Made by a program: the position numbers and the translations under genes. A stretch of DNA of 64,000 nucleotides, from positions 25,179 through 89,178 of the forward strand of contig NZ_CAMYKO010000008.1 of the NCBI RefSeq assembly GCF_947259025.1, in the 5' to 3' direction. The notes beneath the pieces are model-generated. The model saw only the letters and a program-made list of their open reading frames with translations. It was not told the origin of the DNA and ran no database searches. The stretch's first letter is position 1. Every line of letters starts with the position of its first letter. Positions 1 through 9,275 of this stretch are shown here, one piece after another. Origin of the DNA: an uncultured Methylophaga sp. (GTDB lineage Bacteria > Pseudomonadota > Gammaproteobacteria > Nitrosococcales > Methylophagaceae).

Positions 1-1
1 G

Positions 2-1057
2 ATTCTGGCTGCTCACTTTGCCTATTCCCTGGCTGTGGCTTTGTATTTCCGGGAAGCCTCTCTGACACTAGCGTTAGCGGCACAGCTGCTGTCCTTATGC
101 TGGCTCAAGCGTCGCTATGAATTGCCGTGGCTGGAATGGCTGGTTAAAGCCCTGTTAACCGTGGTGGTGATTCGGCTGACATTAAACCCGTGGCTTGCAG
201 CGTATCCGGTCGATGTGCACTGGTCGTTGTGGGTCTATGGCGGCTCAACAGTCTTTGCCTGGCTGGCCAGTCGATACTGTGAGGCTGGTAGCAGTTTACG
301 TGCCTGGCTGGAAGCTGCGACCTTACACCTGCTGGTCATGACTTTGGGCGCAGAGCTGCGATACTGGCTCTATGACGGCCGCATCTTTGTTGATCGTTAT
401 GACCTAGTTGAAGCTGCAATCAATGGCGCGCTGTGGACAGGGCTGGCTTTAACCTATTACCACCGTGCTCGCTTCAGTGCGTCCCTGGCAAGTTTGTACC
501 GGGTCTGCTCACGAGTTCTGTTAACGATGGCCGTGGCGAGTTATGGCGTTGTCGCCCTGATTCATAATCCGTGGTGGAGTGGAGAACTGATAAGCGCCAC
601 TCCAGTTTTCAATATTTTGCTGCTGGCCTACGGCGTTCCCGTCCTGCTGGCGGTGCTGGTGGCCTATTATCACCAACCGGAATTACGTTCCTACGCCATG
701 CGTTTTGCAGGTGCAGCAACCTTGCTGTTCGTGTCACTGGAAATTCGTCAGTTATGGCAAGGAGCGGATTTGTCTCTGGATAGGTTCACCCCTGATGGAG
801 AGCTTTACACCTACTCGGTGGTGTGGATGCTGATGGCAATTGCCGGTGTGTTAGCGGGTACGCGCTGGCAGTATAAAGAACTCTATAAAGCCGGTATGGC
901 GCTGTTGGCGGTCGTTATTGCCAAGATATTTCTTGTTGATATGTCAGGGTTGGATGGCCTCTGGCGGGTGGCGGCCTTTATGGGGTTGGGGCTCGCCATG
1001 CTGGCGTTGGCTTGGTTTTATAAGCGGATGCAGGCGGGGGTTAAGCCTCACTCTTAA
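2..1057 (+). CDS. DUF2339 family membrane protein, C-terminal part (partial)
   Basis: The reading frame is open to the left edge of the window, so this is only the C-terminal ~350 residues of a longer gene; the GTG at 35 is an internal codon rather than a supported start. The protein is almost entirely hydrophobic, with about ten membrane-spanning stretches. Its end (KELYKAGMALLAVVIAKIF followed by LVDMSGLDGLWR) matches the conserved tail of DUF2339 inner-membrane proteins, whose function is not known. No terminator is obvious right after the stop; the non-coding inverted-repeat region follows. Confidence 0.8.
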   Translation: MLAAHFAYSLAVALYFREASLTLALAAQLLSLCWLKRRYELPWLEWLVKALLTVVVIRLTLNPWLAAYPVDVHWSLWVYGGSTVFAWLASRYCEAGSSLRAWLEAATLHLLVMTLGAELRYWLYDGRIFVDRYDLVEAAINGALWTGLALTYYHRARFSASLASLYRVCSRVLLTMAVASYGVVALIHNPWWSGELISATPVFNILLLAYGVPVLLAVLVAYYHQPELRSYAMRFAGAATLLFVSLEIRQLWQGADLSLDRFTPDGELYTYSVVWMLMAIAGVLAGTRWQYKELYKAGMALLAVVIAKIFLVDMSGLDGLWRVAAFMGLGLAMLALAWFYKRMQAGVKPHS

Positions 1058-1542
1058 AGCTGGGAGTTAGTTTCGGACTAAAGCCCGAGTTCATTTATTT
1101 TGCTTGCCCAAAATAAACGAACCAAACAAAAGGGCACCCGATATTGCCTTGTTTCCAAAAATCAAGTTTGGTTGATGGCGTGGCCGAAAACTCGCTACGC
1201 TCAAACACTCGACCACTTCACCCATCAACCAGACTCAATTTTTGGCGGCAATATAACGGGAAGAAGGAGGGGCCCACAGAACTCCCCTGTGTGCTGACGA
1301 GTAGCGGAGCTTTGTCTGGATGAAGGACGGGCAGTGTCTGAGCGTAGCAAGTTTTGGCCGGCCGCCAGACAAAGTGAGCAACGCAGTGGAGCCGATAGGC
1401 CAGCACAGTGGGGCGGCCTTGGGTTGTTAGGGATTTGGCCGCGCAAATCCCTGACTCGCCATGAAGGCGAAAGTTGTTTGAGCAGCAACAGTTGTGATTT
1501 TATCAAGTTAATGGTGATTCAAAGAACTGAGCAGGGAGCGAA
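1058..1542. other. 485 bp non-coding region with structured repeats
   Basis: No convincing gene lies here. Short open frames exist on both strands (for example 1100-1297 plus and 1225-1506 minus) but their translations are low-complexity, basic and without domain features. The stretch contains a long imperfect inverted repeat (listed separately) and a second inverted pair, CTTTGTCTGG at 1310-1319 against CCAGACAAAG at 1365-1374. It separates the DUF2339 gene from an AT-rich orphan gene, so it may be one flank of an acquired segment. Confidence 0.6.
1181..1359. repeat. Large imperfect inverted repeat (about 27 bp arms)
   Basis: The left arm at 1181-1208 includes CTCGCTACGCTCAAACAC. The right arm at 1334-1359 includes GTGTCTGAGCGTAGCAAG. 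They are reverse complements apart from two substitutions and a one-base indel. Similarity continues weakly inward (CATCAACCAGAC at about 1223 against GTCTGGATG at about 1314). As RNA or single-stranded DNA this would fold into a long stem around a loop of roughly 125 nt. It resembles dispersed palindromic intergenic elements, but I see only one copy in this window. Confidence 0.6.
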
Positions 1543-2397
1543 ATGATGTCTAGGTACCGAAATGAGAGAAGCTTAATCCCACTACTAATAATTTCAAGTG
1601 TAGTCGCCGCACCTATGATTTTTGTCGTAGGCATGGCAGTTGGAAGTCAGATCCAGTTGGCCAGCATTCTAACCGCTGACTCTTTATCTTCATGGGTCGC
1701 AGCTTTAGCAACACTTGCAATAGCAATACTGACATTCGTTTTAGCCAAGGAAACATGGTACTTGAGGGAAGCTCAAATCGAGCAAGTAAATGAATTGAGA
1801 CGAGAAAGTATACGTCCAGATGTTTCAATGAGACTTAAAAATAACCCGTCTGTTTTTCAGTTTATGGATGTTGAAATAATCAATCTCGGTAAAGGTATTG
1901 CGAGAAATATAAAGTTCAATTTTTTTAACTCAGAAGATAATGAAATACTTAAGTCTGAAAATCCAGCTGTTGACGAATTTCTCAAGCTGCATGTCTTATC
2001 ACAAGGAATCCATTCGTTAGGTATAGGTCAGCGGATTGAAAGTTTTTTATTTAGTTTTATTGAACTTCCAAAAAAGTTGGAAAGCGAAAACATATTCTCT
2101 CCTTATTTCAGGGTCGAAATAACGTATGAGGATGTAGAGGGAACGAGATATAAAAATGAGCTAGTGATGGATTTTGAGGAGTTTAGAGGAATTTCGGAAG
2201 TCGGCGGTGGTGACCCTCTGCATAAAATAGCTGACGATATTAGAAAGTTAAGAGAGCAATTTGGAAGACTACACTCTTCATCAAGTCGTCGACTTGGTAT
2301 CGACACATTTAACTCCGAAGATCGTGAGAATGAACGCAAGGCTATAGAAAAACAAATTAAGCAGATGAAGGAGAGCAAAGAAAAGCCGCAGAGTTAA
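1543..2397 (+). CDS. Hypothetical two-TM membrane protein, AT-rich
   Basis: A 284-residue protein I do not recognise. Two hydrophobic segments near the N terminus (residues ~11-34 and ~51-68) are followed by a charged helix and a soluble beta-rich region, then a C-terminal charged, probably coiled-coil tail (~226-284). The pattern of a short membrane hairpin, an LREAQ-type helix and a 'NLGKGIARNIKF' segment is seen in many orphan membrane-anchored proteins of unknown role. A GGGAG ribosome site precedes tandem ATG codons at 1543 and 1546; either could be the start. Codon use is clearly more AT-rich than in its neighbours, which suggests horizontal acquisition. It converges on polA with a 9 bp gap. 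Confidence 0.7.
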   Translation: MMSRYRNERSLIPLLIISSVVAAPMIFVVGMAVGSQIQLASILTADSLSSWVAALATLAIAILTFVLAKETWYLREAQIEQVNELRRESIRPDVSMRLKNNPSVFQFMDVEIINLGKGIARNIKFNFFNSEDNEILKSENPAVDEFLKLHVLSQGIHSLGIGQRIESFLFSFIELPKKLESENIFSPYFRVEITYEDVEGTRYKNELVMDFEEFRGISEVGGGDPLHKIADDIRKLREQFGRLHSSSSRRLGIDTFNSEDRENERKAIEKQIKQMKESKEKPQS

Positions 2398-2398
2398 A

Positions 2399-2414
2399 CG
2401 CATTAATTAATGCG
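2399..2414. repeat. 16 bp perfect palindrome between convergent genes
   Basis: CGCATTAATTAATGCG spans the gap between the orphan gene and polA and contains the polA stop codon (2407-2409, minus strand). It has no loop and no U-tract, so it would be at best a weak terminator; it may be incidental. Confidence 0.4.
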
Positions 2415-5157
2415 CTTGCTCCCAATTCTCCCCAGTCCCCAGACCTACTTCTAGCGGTACCTTCAAATCCGCCGCATTCATCATAAACTGCTCAATGGTA
2501 GTCTTGGCCATCTCCATCTGCTCATCGGGCACTTCAAATACCAGTTCGTCATGCACCTGCATAATCATACGAATGCCGGTATCGGCTTCTGAGAGCCAGT
2601 CGTGGATATCAATCATGGCGCGCTTGATAATATCGGCGGCGCTGCCCTGCATCGGGGCATTGATCGCGGTGCGCTCGGCATACTGGCGGCGCATGCCGTT
2701 GCTGGAGTTGATTTCCGGCAGGTAGAGGCGGCGACCGAAGATGGTTTCAACGTAGCCCTGTTCTTTGGCCTGGGCACGGGTGTTGTCCATGTACTGGCGC
2801 ACACCGGGGTAGCGCTCGAAATAGGTGTTCATATAATCGGCGGCTTCATGGCGCTCAATACCCAGTTGTCGTGACAGACCGTGGGCGGACATGCCGTAGA
2901 TCAGACCGAAGTTAATCGCTTTGGCGCTGCGGCGCTGGTCACTGGTGACCTCATCCAATGAAATGCCGAAAATTTCTGAGGCAGTATGGCGGTGAATATC
3001 TTCGCCCTTGGCAAACGCCTGCAACAGACTCTCATCACCGGACAGATGCGCCATGATCCGCAGTTCGATTTGCGAGTAGTCGGCCGCCAACAATGTGCAG
3101 CCATCACTGGCAACAAAAGCCTCGCGGATACGGCGGCCGTTTTCGCTGCGGATGGGAATATTCTGCAGGTTAGGATCAGACGACGACAAACGGCCTGTTG
3201 CTGTGACCGCCTGGTGATACGAAGTGTGTACTCGCCCCGTGGTCTTATTCACCATCTGTGGCAGTTTGTCAGTGTAGGTCGATTTGAGCTTGCTCAGACC
3301 CCGGTACTGCATGATCAACTGCGGCAGTTCATAGCCGTCATCGGCCAGTTCCTGCAGCACTTCTTCGGCGGTGGAAGGCGCGCCCTTGGGCGTTTTCTTT
3401 CTGACCGGCAGGCCCTGCTTGTCGAACAGGATTTCCTGCAGTTGCTTGGGCGATCCCAGATTGAACTCCTGACCGGCTGATTCGTGTGCCTGTTTTTCCA
3501 GATCCTCGATCTGGCGAGCCATATTGTCGCTTTGCTGCTGCAGCATCCAGATATCGATATTAACGCCGTTGCGCTCCAGCGTGTTGAGCACGGGCAGCAG
3601 TGGCATTTCCAGTTCGGAGTAAACCTTCACTAACGAGGGGATCTGCTGAATACGGGGCCACAACACATGGTGCAACTGCAGGGTGATGTCGGCATCCTCG
3701 GCGGCATAGGACGAAGCTTCCTCGATGCCAATCTGGTTGAACGTCAGCTGTTTCTTGCCCTTGCCGGCAATATCTTCAAAATGAATCGTTTCGCGATCCA
3801 GGTATTTCTGCGCCAAAGAATCCATATCATGGCGAGTCGCCGTGCTGTCGAGCACATAAGATTCCAGCATGGTGTCATGGGCAATGCCCTGCAAATCAAT
3901 ATTATGATTGAGCAGGACATGGCGGTCATATTTTAAATTCTGACCGACTTTGAGCACTTGTGGATTTTCGAGCAAAGGTTTGAGTTCTTTCATCACCGCA
4001 TCAAAGCTCAGTTGCTCGGGCGCACCGGCATAATCATGGTTGAGCGGCAGATAGGCGGCTTCACCGGCTTCCACGGCAAAACACAGACCGACGATACGGG
4101 CATCCAGGTAATTGAGGCTGGTGGTCTCGGTATCAAAGGCAATCAGATCGGCGTCTTTGAGTTTTTTCAGCCAGTGCTGCCAATTCTTGTCATTGAGAAT
4201 GGTCTGGTAGTCTTTTTTATCGCTGGTGCCGGGATTATCGGTGACTGCAGAAGCGGCAGTGACAGTCTGGTCGCTGCCCTGTTCCAGTTCTTTAATCCAG
4301 CTTCTGAATTCAAAGCGCTTGAATAAGGTCATCAGCGCCTGCTGATCCTGAGGCTGATGTTTGAGCTGTTCAACTTCAATATCCAGTTCAACATCGCATT
4401 TAATGGTGGCCAGCTGGTAGCTGAGCTCGGCCATGTCTTTATTGTCGGCCAGTTTTTCCGGCATCTTTTTGGCGCCGCGAAAGTCGAGATCACGCACGGC
4501 TTCAAGGTTGGCGTAGATATCTTTGATACTGCCCAGGTTCTGCAACAAAGCCAGTGCGGTTTTCTCACCAACGCCGGGCACGCCGGGGATGTTGTCGACT
4601 TTATCGCCCATCAACGCCAGAAAGTCGATAATGAGTTCCGGCGGCAGGCCGAACTTGTCTTTCACCCCGTCGCTGTCCAGCACAGTTTCAGTCATGGTGT
4701 TGACCAGCGTGACATGGTGATTGACCAGTTGCGCCATATCCTTATCGCCTGTGCTGACCACCACATCCAGGCCTTTTTCAGTGGCTTGATGGGTCAAGGT
4801 GCCGATGACATCATCAGCTTCCACGCCGTCAATGCACAGCAGAGGCAGGCCCATGGCCCGGATGATGTCGTAAATGGGCTCTACCTGGGGCCGCAGATCA
4901 TCTGGCATTGGCGGCCGATTGGCCTTGTATTGTTCGTAGATTTCGTCACGAAAGGTTTTACCCTTGGCATCAAACACCACGGCGATATGGCTGGTTGGAT
5001 AATCAGCCAGCAAACGGCGCAGCATCGCAGTGACGCCGCGGATAGCCCCGGTCGGTTCACCGGCCGAATTGCGCAGGTCAGCCTTGTACATGGCGTGGAA
5101 GGCACGATAGAGGTAGGAAGAACCGTCGACGAGTACGAGCGGGGCTGTTTGAGTCAT
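2407..5157 (-). CDS. polA: DNA polymerase I
   Basis: A 916-residue family A polymerase, full length. It has the N-terminal 5'-3' nuclease domain (~1-300), a proofreading 3'-5' exonuclease domain with its first acidic motif intact (FDTETTSL), and the polymerase domain with motif A (DYSQIELR), motif B ([14 protein letters not shown]) and motif C (QVHDELVF). It fills gaps during lagging-strand synthesis and repair. The frame opens further upstream to 5238, but the ATG at 5157 gives the usual start [20 protein letters not shown]; the longer version would add 27 atypical residues. It is divergent from the DUF2782 gene. Confidence 0.97.
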   Translation of the reverse strand: MTQTAPLVLVDGSSYLYRAFHAMYKADLRNSAGEPTGAIRGVTAMLRRLLADYPTSHIAVVFDAKGKTFRDEIYEQYKANRPPMPDDLRPQVEPIYDIIRAMGLPLLCIDGVEADDVIGTLTHQATEKGLDVVVSTGDKDMAQLVNHHVTLVNTMTETVLDSDGVKDKFGLPPELIIDFLALMGDKVDNIPGVPGVGEKTALALLQNLGSIKDIYANLEAVRDLDFRGAKKMPEKLADNKDMAELSYQLATIKCDVELDIEVEQLKHQPQDQQALMTLFKRFEFRSWIKELEQGSDQTVTAASAVTDNPGTSDKKDYQTILNDKNWQHWLKKLKDADLIAFDTETTSLNYLDARIVGLCFAVEAGEAAYLPLNHDYAGAPEQLSFDAVMKELKPLLENPQVLKVGQNLKYDRHVLLNHNIDLQGIAHDTMLESYVLDSTATRHDMDSLAQKYLDRETIHFEDIAGKGKKQLTFNQIGIEEASSYAAEDADITLQLHHVLWPRIQQIPSLVKVYSELEMPLLPVLNTLERNGVNIDIWMLQQQSDNMARQIEDLEKQAHESAGQEFNLGSPKQLQEILFDKQGLPVRKKTPKGAPSTAEEVLQELADDGYELPQLIMQYRGLSKLKSTYTDKLPQMVNKTTGRVHTSYHQAVTATGRLSSSDPNLQNIPIRSENGRRIREAFVASDGCTLLAADYSQIELRIMAHLSGDESLLQAFAKGEDIHRHTASEIFGISLDEVTSDQRRSAKAINFGLIYGMSAHGLSRQLGIERHEAADYMNTYFERYPGVRQYMDNTRAQAKEQGYVETIFGRRLYLPEINSSNGMRRQYAERTAINAPMQGSAADIIKRAMIDIHDWLSEADTGIRMIMQVHDELVFEVPDEQMEMAKTTIEQFMMNAADLKVPLEVGLGTGENWEQAH

Positions 5158-5249
5158 AAGCGTTGTCACACCGTTTTTCTGAGAAGTGTCTGCTTTTCTC
5201 CGCGCAGCGGAAATGCTATCTTTACTCCGAAATGACACGGAGCATTCTC

Positions 5250-5588
5250 ATGTTGAACAAAATCGCTATTGTATGCGCACTTGCCCTGTTAATGACAGTG
5301 ACAGCGCGGGCAGCCGACACTGAATCGGTGATGGAAAAACCCCCGGTGATTCCCGAACCCTTGCAAAGCGGTGACAGCATTGAGCCCGAAGTCAATATTA
5401 TTCAGAAAGAAGACCGCACCATTGAAGAGTATCGCGTTCAGGGGCAGCTTTACATGATCAAAGTCACGCCAACCAACGGAAAGCCATACTTCCTGACTGA
5501 TACTGATGGCGATGGTTCGCTGGAAACCCGCCAGTTCGAGCTGGATTCTGGTCTGCTGGTGCCTAACTGGATCCTGTTTGAGTGGTAA
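5250..5588 (+). CDS. DUF2782 family exported protein
   Basis: A 113-residue small protein. It starts with a signal peptide (MLNKIAIVCALALLMTVTARA, with cleavage expected after ARA), so it is probably periplasmic. A glutamate-rich stretch and a compact domain follow (EYRVQGQLYMIKVTP, DTDGDGSLETRQFE), as in the DUF2782 family, whose function is unknown. The ATG at 5250 is chosen because GGAG sits 7 bases upstream; earlier in-frame codons back to 5163 have no ribosome site and would bury the signal peptide. DUF2782 between polA and thrB is a known pseudomonad arrangement, and 28 bp separates it from thrB. Confidence 0.85.
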   Translation: MLNKIAIVCALALLMTVTARAADTESVMEKPPVIPEPLQSGDSIEPEVNIIQKEDRTIEEYRVQGQLYMIKVTPTNGKPYFLTDTDGDGSLETRQFELDSGLLVPNWILFEW

Positions 5589-5616
5589 TCGCTCCTTAAA
5601 TATCTGAGCAGTTTTA

Positions 5617-6564
5617 ATGTCAGTTTATACTGAAGTCGAACGCGACGATCTGAGCGCGTTTCTGGGAGAGTATGCGGTCGGCGATCTGGTGTCATACCAG
5701 GGCATCAGCGACGGCATAGAAAACACCAACTACTTTGTCACCACCAGCGAAGGCGAATTTGTGCTGACCCTGTTCGAGCAGCATGATTTTGATGAGCTGA
5801 ATTATTTCCTTGAGGTGATGACGTTTTATTACCAGCACGGCATTCCTTCTGCCCACCCGGCGGCTGATAAACAGGGCCATTATCTGAAAAAGCTTTGCGG
5901 CAAACCGGCGGCGCTGGTTTTGCGGTTACAGGGCCGCGGCGTCGACACCCTGGCGACACCGGCACAATGTGCGGCGATTGGTGATGTGCTGGGTGAAATG
6001 CACCTGGCCGGCCGGGATTTTGATTATCGCCGTCCCAGTGAGCGCGGCCATGAATGGCGGCGGCAAACCGCGCTGCATCTGCTGCCTAAGCTGGATGAGG
6101 CGCAGGCAACCATGCTCAAAAACGAACTGGCGGTACAGGCTGGTTATGAAGAGCTGGATCTGCCCTGGGGGGTGACACACTCCGACCTGTTTCGCGACAA
6201 TGCGCTGTTTGACGGTGATGAGCTCAAAGGCATTATCGACTTTTATTATGCCAGTGATGAATATCTGCTGTATGACCTGGCGGTCGCGGTCAATGACTGG
6301 TGCGTGGATGAATCCGGCCTGCCTGAACCAAGTCGTTACCGGGCGCTGATGCAGCATTACATGGCTAAACGGGCCCTGACCGAGTCGGAACAGGCTAACT
6401 GGAACCTGGTACTGCGGGCCGCGGCCCTGCGTTTCTGGTTGTCACGTCTTGAGGATAAGCTGTTTCCCCGCGAAGGCGAGCTGACACAGATCAAGGATCC
6501 GGATGCGTTTTTGAAGCTACTGCAACATCATCGCGATCATCCCCTGACTCTGGATTTCGACTGA
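5617..6564 (+). CDS. thrB: Homoserine kinase (APH-fold type)
   Basis: A 315-residue protein of the aminoglycoside-phosphotransferase fold, the type of homoserine kinase found in Pseudomonas rather than the GHMP type of E. coli. It phosphorylates L-homoserine for threonine synthesis. The N terminus (SVYTEVERDDLSAFLGEY) and the nucleotide-binding lobe (SDGIENTNYFVTT) are typical. The catalytic loop is VTHSDLFRDNALF near residue 188, and the metal-binding aspartate is in IIDFYYAS about 20 residues later. waaC begins 7 bp downstream, so the two are probably co-transcribed. Confidence 0.93.
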   Translation: MSVYTEVERDDLSAFLGEYAVGDLVSYQGISDGIENTNYFVTTSEGEFVLTLFEQHDFDELNYFLEVMTFYYQHGIPSAHPAADKQGHYLKKLCGKPAALVLRLQGRGVDTLATPAQCAAIGDVLGEMHLAGRDFDYRRPSERGHEWRRQTALHLLPKLDEAQATMLKNELAVQAGYEELDLPWGVTHSDLFRDNALFDGDELKGIIDFYYASDEYLLYDLAVAVNDWCVDESGLPEPSRYRALMQHYMAKRALTESEQANWNLVLRAAALRFWLSRLEDKLFPREGELTQIKDPDAFLKLLQHHRDHPLTLDFD

Positions 6565-6571
6565 AACGTCA

Positions 6572-7630
6572 ATGCGCGTTCTGATAATCAAACTGACCTC
6601 GATGGGTGATCTGATGCATGCATTGCCCGCCCTGACCGATGCCGCCAAGGTCTACCCTGAGATAGAATTTGACTGGGTGGTTGATAAAGCCTTCTCGGCG
6701 GTCCCCAAATGGCATCCGCGGGTGAAAAATGTCATTACGACCTCACACCGAAGCTGGCGCCAGAGCTGGCTAGGGAGCCTCAAGCAAGGGGAATTGACGG
6801 GCTTTTATAAAAAACTCAATGCCGACAACTACGATGTGGTTGTCGATATGCAGAACAATCTGAAAAGCGCCCTGGTCAGCCTGCTGCGCAAAGGGCCAGT
6901 GTTTGGTCTGGATAAATTTAGTTGTCGGGAGAAACCGGCGCATCTGGCCTATAAGCATCCGATTAATGTGAACCCCAATCAGCATGCCGTTGATCGTATG
7001 CGCCAGATCCTGGCTGTAGCCTTGGATTACAGCGTGCCCGATACCCCGGCTGATTATGGTGTGGAATTGGAACACTGCCCTTTACCGGGTGACGAGTCCC
7101 GTTTTCCCAAGCTGGATTTCAGCTTGCCTGAGCGTTACCTGATGCTGGTACACAACGCCAGTTGGCTGACCAAGCTATGGCCAGTTAAGCACTGGCAGTC
7201 ACTGGTGTTAAAGGCCGCCGAAGCCGGCTACAGCCTGCTGTTGCCCTGCGGTAATGATGAAGAGTATCAACGTGCCCGACAGATTGCTTCAGTCAGTGAA
7301 CAAGCCCATGCCCTGCCACGACTACCGCTGGATAATGTCCTGGTATTGATGCAGGGCGCGCAGGCCGTATTATGCAGCGATACTGGGCTGGCGCATATGG
7401 CGGCGGTGCTGGGTAAACCGGCTATTACCATTTATGGTTCCACCGACACCCACCTGATCGGCACCTATGGCGACAATCAGCAGCATCTGATTACCGGTAT
7501 GACTTGTGCGCCCTGTTACAAGCGCCGCTGTCCGTTACCTGAAGCCGTTGACGGTGAACCGGTCTGCATGGCGGGGATGGAAGTCGACCAGGTCTGGCAT
7601 AGACTGCAAAGCGTTTTACAAGCACAATAA
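6572..7630 (+). CDS. waaC: Lipopolysaccharide heptosyltransferase I
   Basis: A 352-residue GT9 glycosyltransferase. It transfers L-glycero-D-manno-heptose from ADP-heptose to Kdo of lipid A-Kdo2 on the cytoplasmic face of the inner membrane. The N terminus MRVLIIKLTSMGDLMHALPA is the family hallmark (SMGD loop), and the C-terminal half has the ADP-heptose-binding segment with CSDTGLAHMAAVLGKPAITIYG. The choice of heptosyltransferase I rather than II rests on this N-terminal motif and the neighbouring hldE; the heptosyltransferase II candidate is at 22128-23159. Confidence 0.92.
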   Translation: MRVLIIKLTSMGDLMHALPALTDAAKVYPEIEFDWVVDKAFSAVPKWHPRVKNVITTSHRSWRQSWLGSLKQGELTGFYKKLNADNYDVVVDMQNNLKSALVSLLRKGPVFGLDKFSCREKPAHLAYKHPINVNPNQHAVDRMRQILAVALDYSVPDTPADYGVELEHCPLPGDESRFPKLDFSLPERYLMLVHNASWLTKLWPVKHWQSLVLKAAEAGYSLLLPCGNDEEYQRARQIASVSEQAHALPRLPLDNVLVLMQGAQAVLCSDTGLAHMAAVLGKPAITIYGSTDTHLIGTYGDNQQHLITGMTCAPCYKRRCPLPEAVDGEPVCMAGMEVDQVWHRLQSVLQAQ

Positions 7631-7668
7631 GCCATTATTCCAAGCGGCCAAGGCCGACCATTTTTGTT

Positions 7669-9114
7669 ATGAAACACGAATTTCCTGAATTTCATCTTGC
7701 CCGTGTGGCCGTGATCGGCGATCTGATGCTGGATCGTTTTTACCACGGTAAAGCCAGTCGTATATCGCCGGAAGCACCGGTGCCGGTGGTCAATGTTGAG
7801 CGGCTGGAGGATGTGCCGGGCGGCGCCGGTAATGTGGCAATGAATATTGCTTCGCTGGGTGCAAACTGTAATATCAGCGGTATAACCGGTCAGGATGAAG
7901 CGGCCGAGATGCTCAAGCAGCGCTTGAATGCGGTGGGGGTTAACTGCCTGTTCCATCAGGCAGCGGATGCCGGCACCATTATAAAATCACGCGTTGTCAG
8001 CAGTCACCAGCAACTGATCCGGCTGGATTTCGAGGAGCGTTTCAGCGCTGAAGTCGCGTCACAGATGCAAACGCTGGCGAGCCAGATCACCGACAATACC
8101 GACGTGATGATCCTGTCGGATTACAATAAGGGCACCTTGCCTGAGCCGCAGTTCTGGATTGAAACTGCCCGCGAGAAAAATATCCGCGTGCTGGTGGATC
8201 CCAAGGGTAATGATTTCAATAAATACCGTGGTGCCGATTTAATTACGCCCAATATGGGCGAATTTGAAGCCGTCGCCGGTCCGGTCGAGTCGGAACAGGA
8301 CTTGATCAGCAAGGCCCAGACCCTGCTCAAGCAACTGGATATCAAGGCGATTCTTATCACCCGCAGCGAACATGGTATGACCTTGATCCGGGCTGATCAG
8401 CCCGAGTTTCACCTGCCTGCCATTGCCAAGGAAGTGGCCGATGTGACAGGGGCAGGGGATACCGTCATTTCTACCCTGGCATCAGCGCTCGCAGCCGGTG
8501 CTGATCTGGAGCACGCGGTAACGCTTGCTAATGTGGCGGCCAGTATCGTGGTCAGCAAGCTGGGTACCTCAACCGTCAGCGGCCCCGAACTCAAAACCGA
8601 ATATGAGCGCCATCAGGGCATGCATAATACCGATCACAGCATGGCCGGGGCCGTGACGGTCGAGCAATTAAAAATCGCCGTCGATCAGGCCAAACAGCGC
8701 GGTGAAAAGATTGTCTTTACCAATGGCTGCTTTGATATCCTGCACGCTGGTCATGTTACATACCTGCAACAGGCGCGGGCCTTGGGCGATCGACTGATTG
8801 TGGCGATTAATACCGATGAATCAGTGACCAAGCTCAAAGGTGAAGGCCGGCCCATCAATGCCGCGGAAAGACGCCTGACCGTGTTGGCAGGCCTTGCCGA
8901 TGTGGACTGGGTGACCTGCTTCCCCGGCGATACCCCCGAAGAACTGCTGCGCTTTATTCAGCCCGATATTCTGGTCAAGGGCGGTGATTACGATAAAAAA
9001 GGCGTGGTCGGCTGGGAAATTGTTGAGGGCTACGGCGGCCAAGTTAAAGTCATGGGCTTGGTAGAAAACTGCTCCACCACGGCGATTGTAAACAAGATCA
9101 ATACTAAAAGTTAA
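7669..9114 (+). CDS. hldE: Bifunctional heptose-7-phosphate kinase / heptose-1-phosphate adenylyltransferase
   Basis: A 481-residue fusion enzyme of ADP-heptose synthesis. The N-terminal ribokinase-fold domain (~1-315) has VIGDLMLDRF at the start and the anion-hole/catalytic motif TGAGDT near residue 262. The C-terminal nucleotidyltransferase domain (~340-481) begins with FTNGCFDILHAGHVTYLQQA, which holds the HxGH motif. With gmhA (11275-11838) it supplies most of the ADP-heptose pathway; gmhB is not in the window. The stop codon TAA at 9112 is also the first three bases of the left arm of the 20 bp inverted repeat described below. Confidence 0.96.
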   Translation: MKHEFPEFHLARVAVIGDLMLDRFYHGKASRISPEAPVPVVNVERLEDVPGGAGNVAMNIASLGANCNISGITGQDEAAEMLKQRLNAVGVNCLFHQAADAGTIIKSRVVSSHQQLIRLDFEERFSAEVASQMQTLASQITDNTDVMILSDYNKGTLPEPQFWIETAREKNIRVLVDPKGNDFNKYRGADLITPNMGEFEAVAGPVESEQDLISKAQTLLKQLDIKAILITRSEHGMTLIRADQPEFHLPAIAKEVADVTGAGDTVISTLASALAAGADLEHAVTLANVAASIVVSKLGTSTVSGPELKTEYERHQGMHNTDHSMAGAVTVEQLKIAVDQAKQRGEKIVFTNGCFDILHAGHVTYLQQARALGDRLIVAINTDESVTKLKGEGRPINAAERRLTVLAGLADVDWVTCFPGDTPEELLRFIQPDILVKGGDYDKKGVVGWEIVEGYGGQVKVMGLVENCSTTAIVNKINTKS

Positions 9115-9275
9115 CCACAGAGGCACAGAGGACACAGAGAAACTGAATTGTTGAGCTTTAATCTAATGAGCTTAAACCTCATCAAAATTCAGCAACTTTT
9201 TCCATACAAACGTTTGAAACTCACGCACTGAGTGCCTTGAGATGGGCACAGAAAACCTCTGTGCCTCTGTGGTTA
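9112..9275. mobile_element. MITE-like 164 bp element with perfect 20 bp terminal inverted repeats
   Basis: The left end at 9112-9131 reads TAACCACAGAGGCACAGAGG and the right end at 9256-9275 is its exact reverse complement. There is no coding capacity, and an AT-rich core contains a weaker inner stem (CTGAATTGTTGAG near 9143 against CTCATCAAAATTCAG near 9178). The element fills the whole gap between hldE and the convergent aldo/keto reductase gene; both genes end on the TAA that begins each arm. Similar ACCACAGAGGCACAGAGG-type repeats are, to my knowledge, scattered in many proteobacterial genomes. No target-site duplication is evident. It may also act as a two-way transcription terminator. 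Confidence 0.65.

Noticed and set aside
1100..1546. Short open frames in the region before the AT-rich gene
   Set aside because: They occur on both strands around an inverted repeat, have no good ribosome sites or domain features, and conflict with one another.
4357..5235. 292-codon frame antisense to polA
   Set aside because: It overlaps a full-length, motif-complete polA; the translation is composition-biased without recognisable features.
5158..5238. 27-codon N-terminal extension of polA
   Set aside because: Its residues are unlike any polA start, it has no ribosome site, and it would run into the upstream region of the divergent DUF2782 gene.
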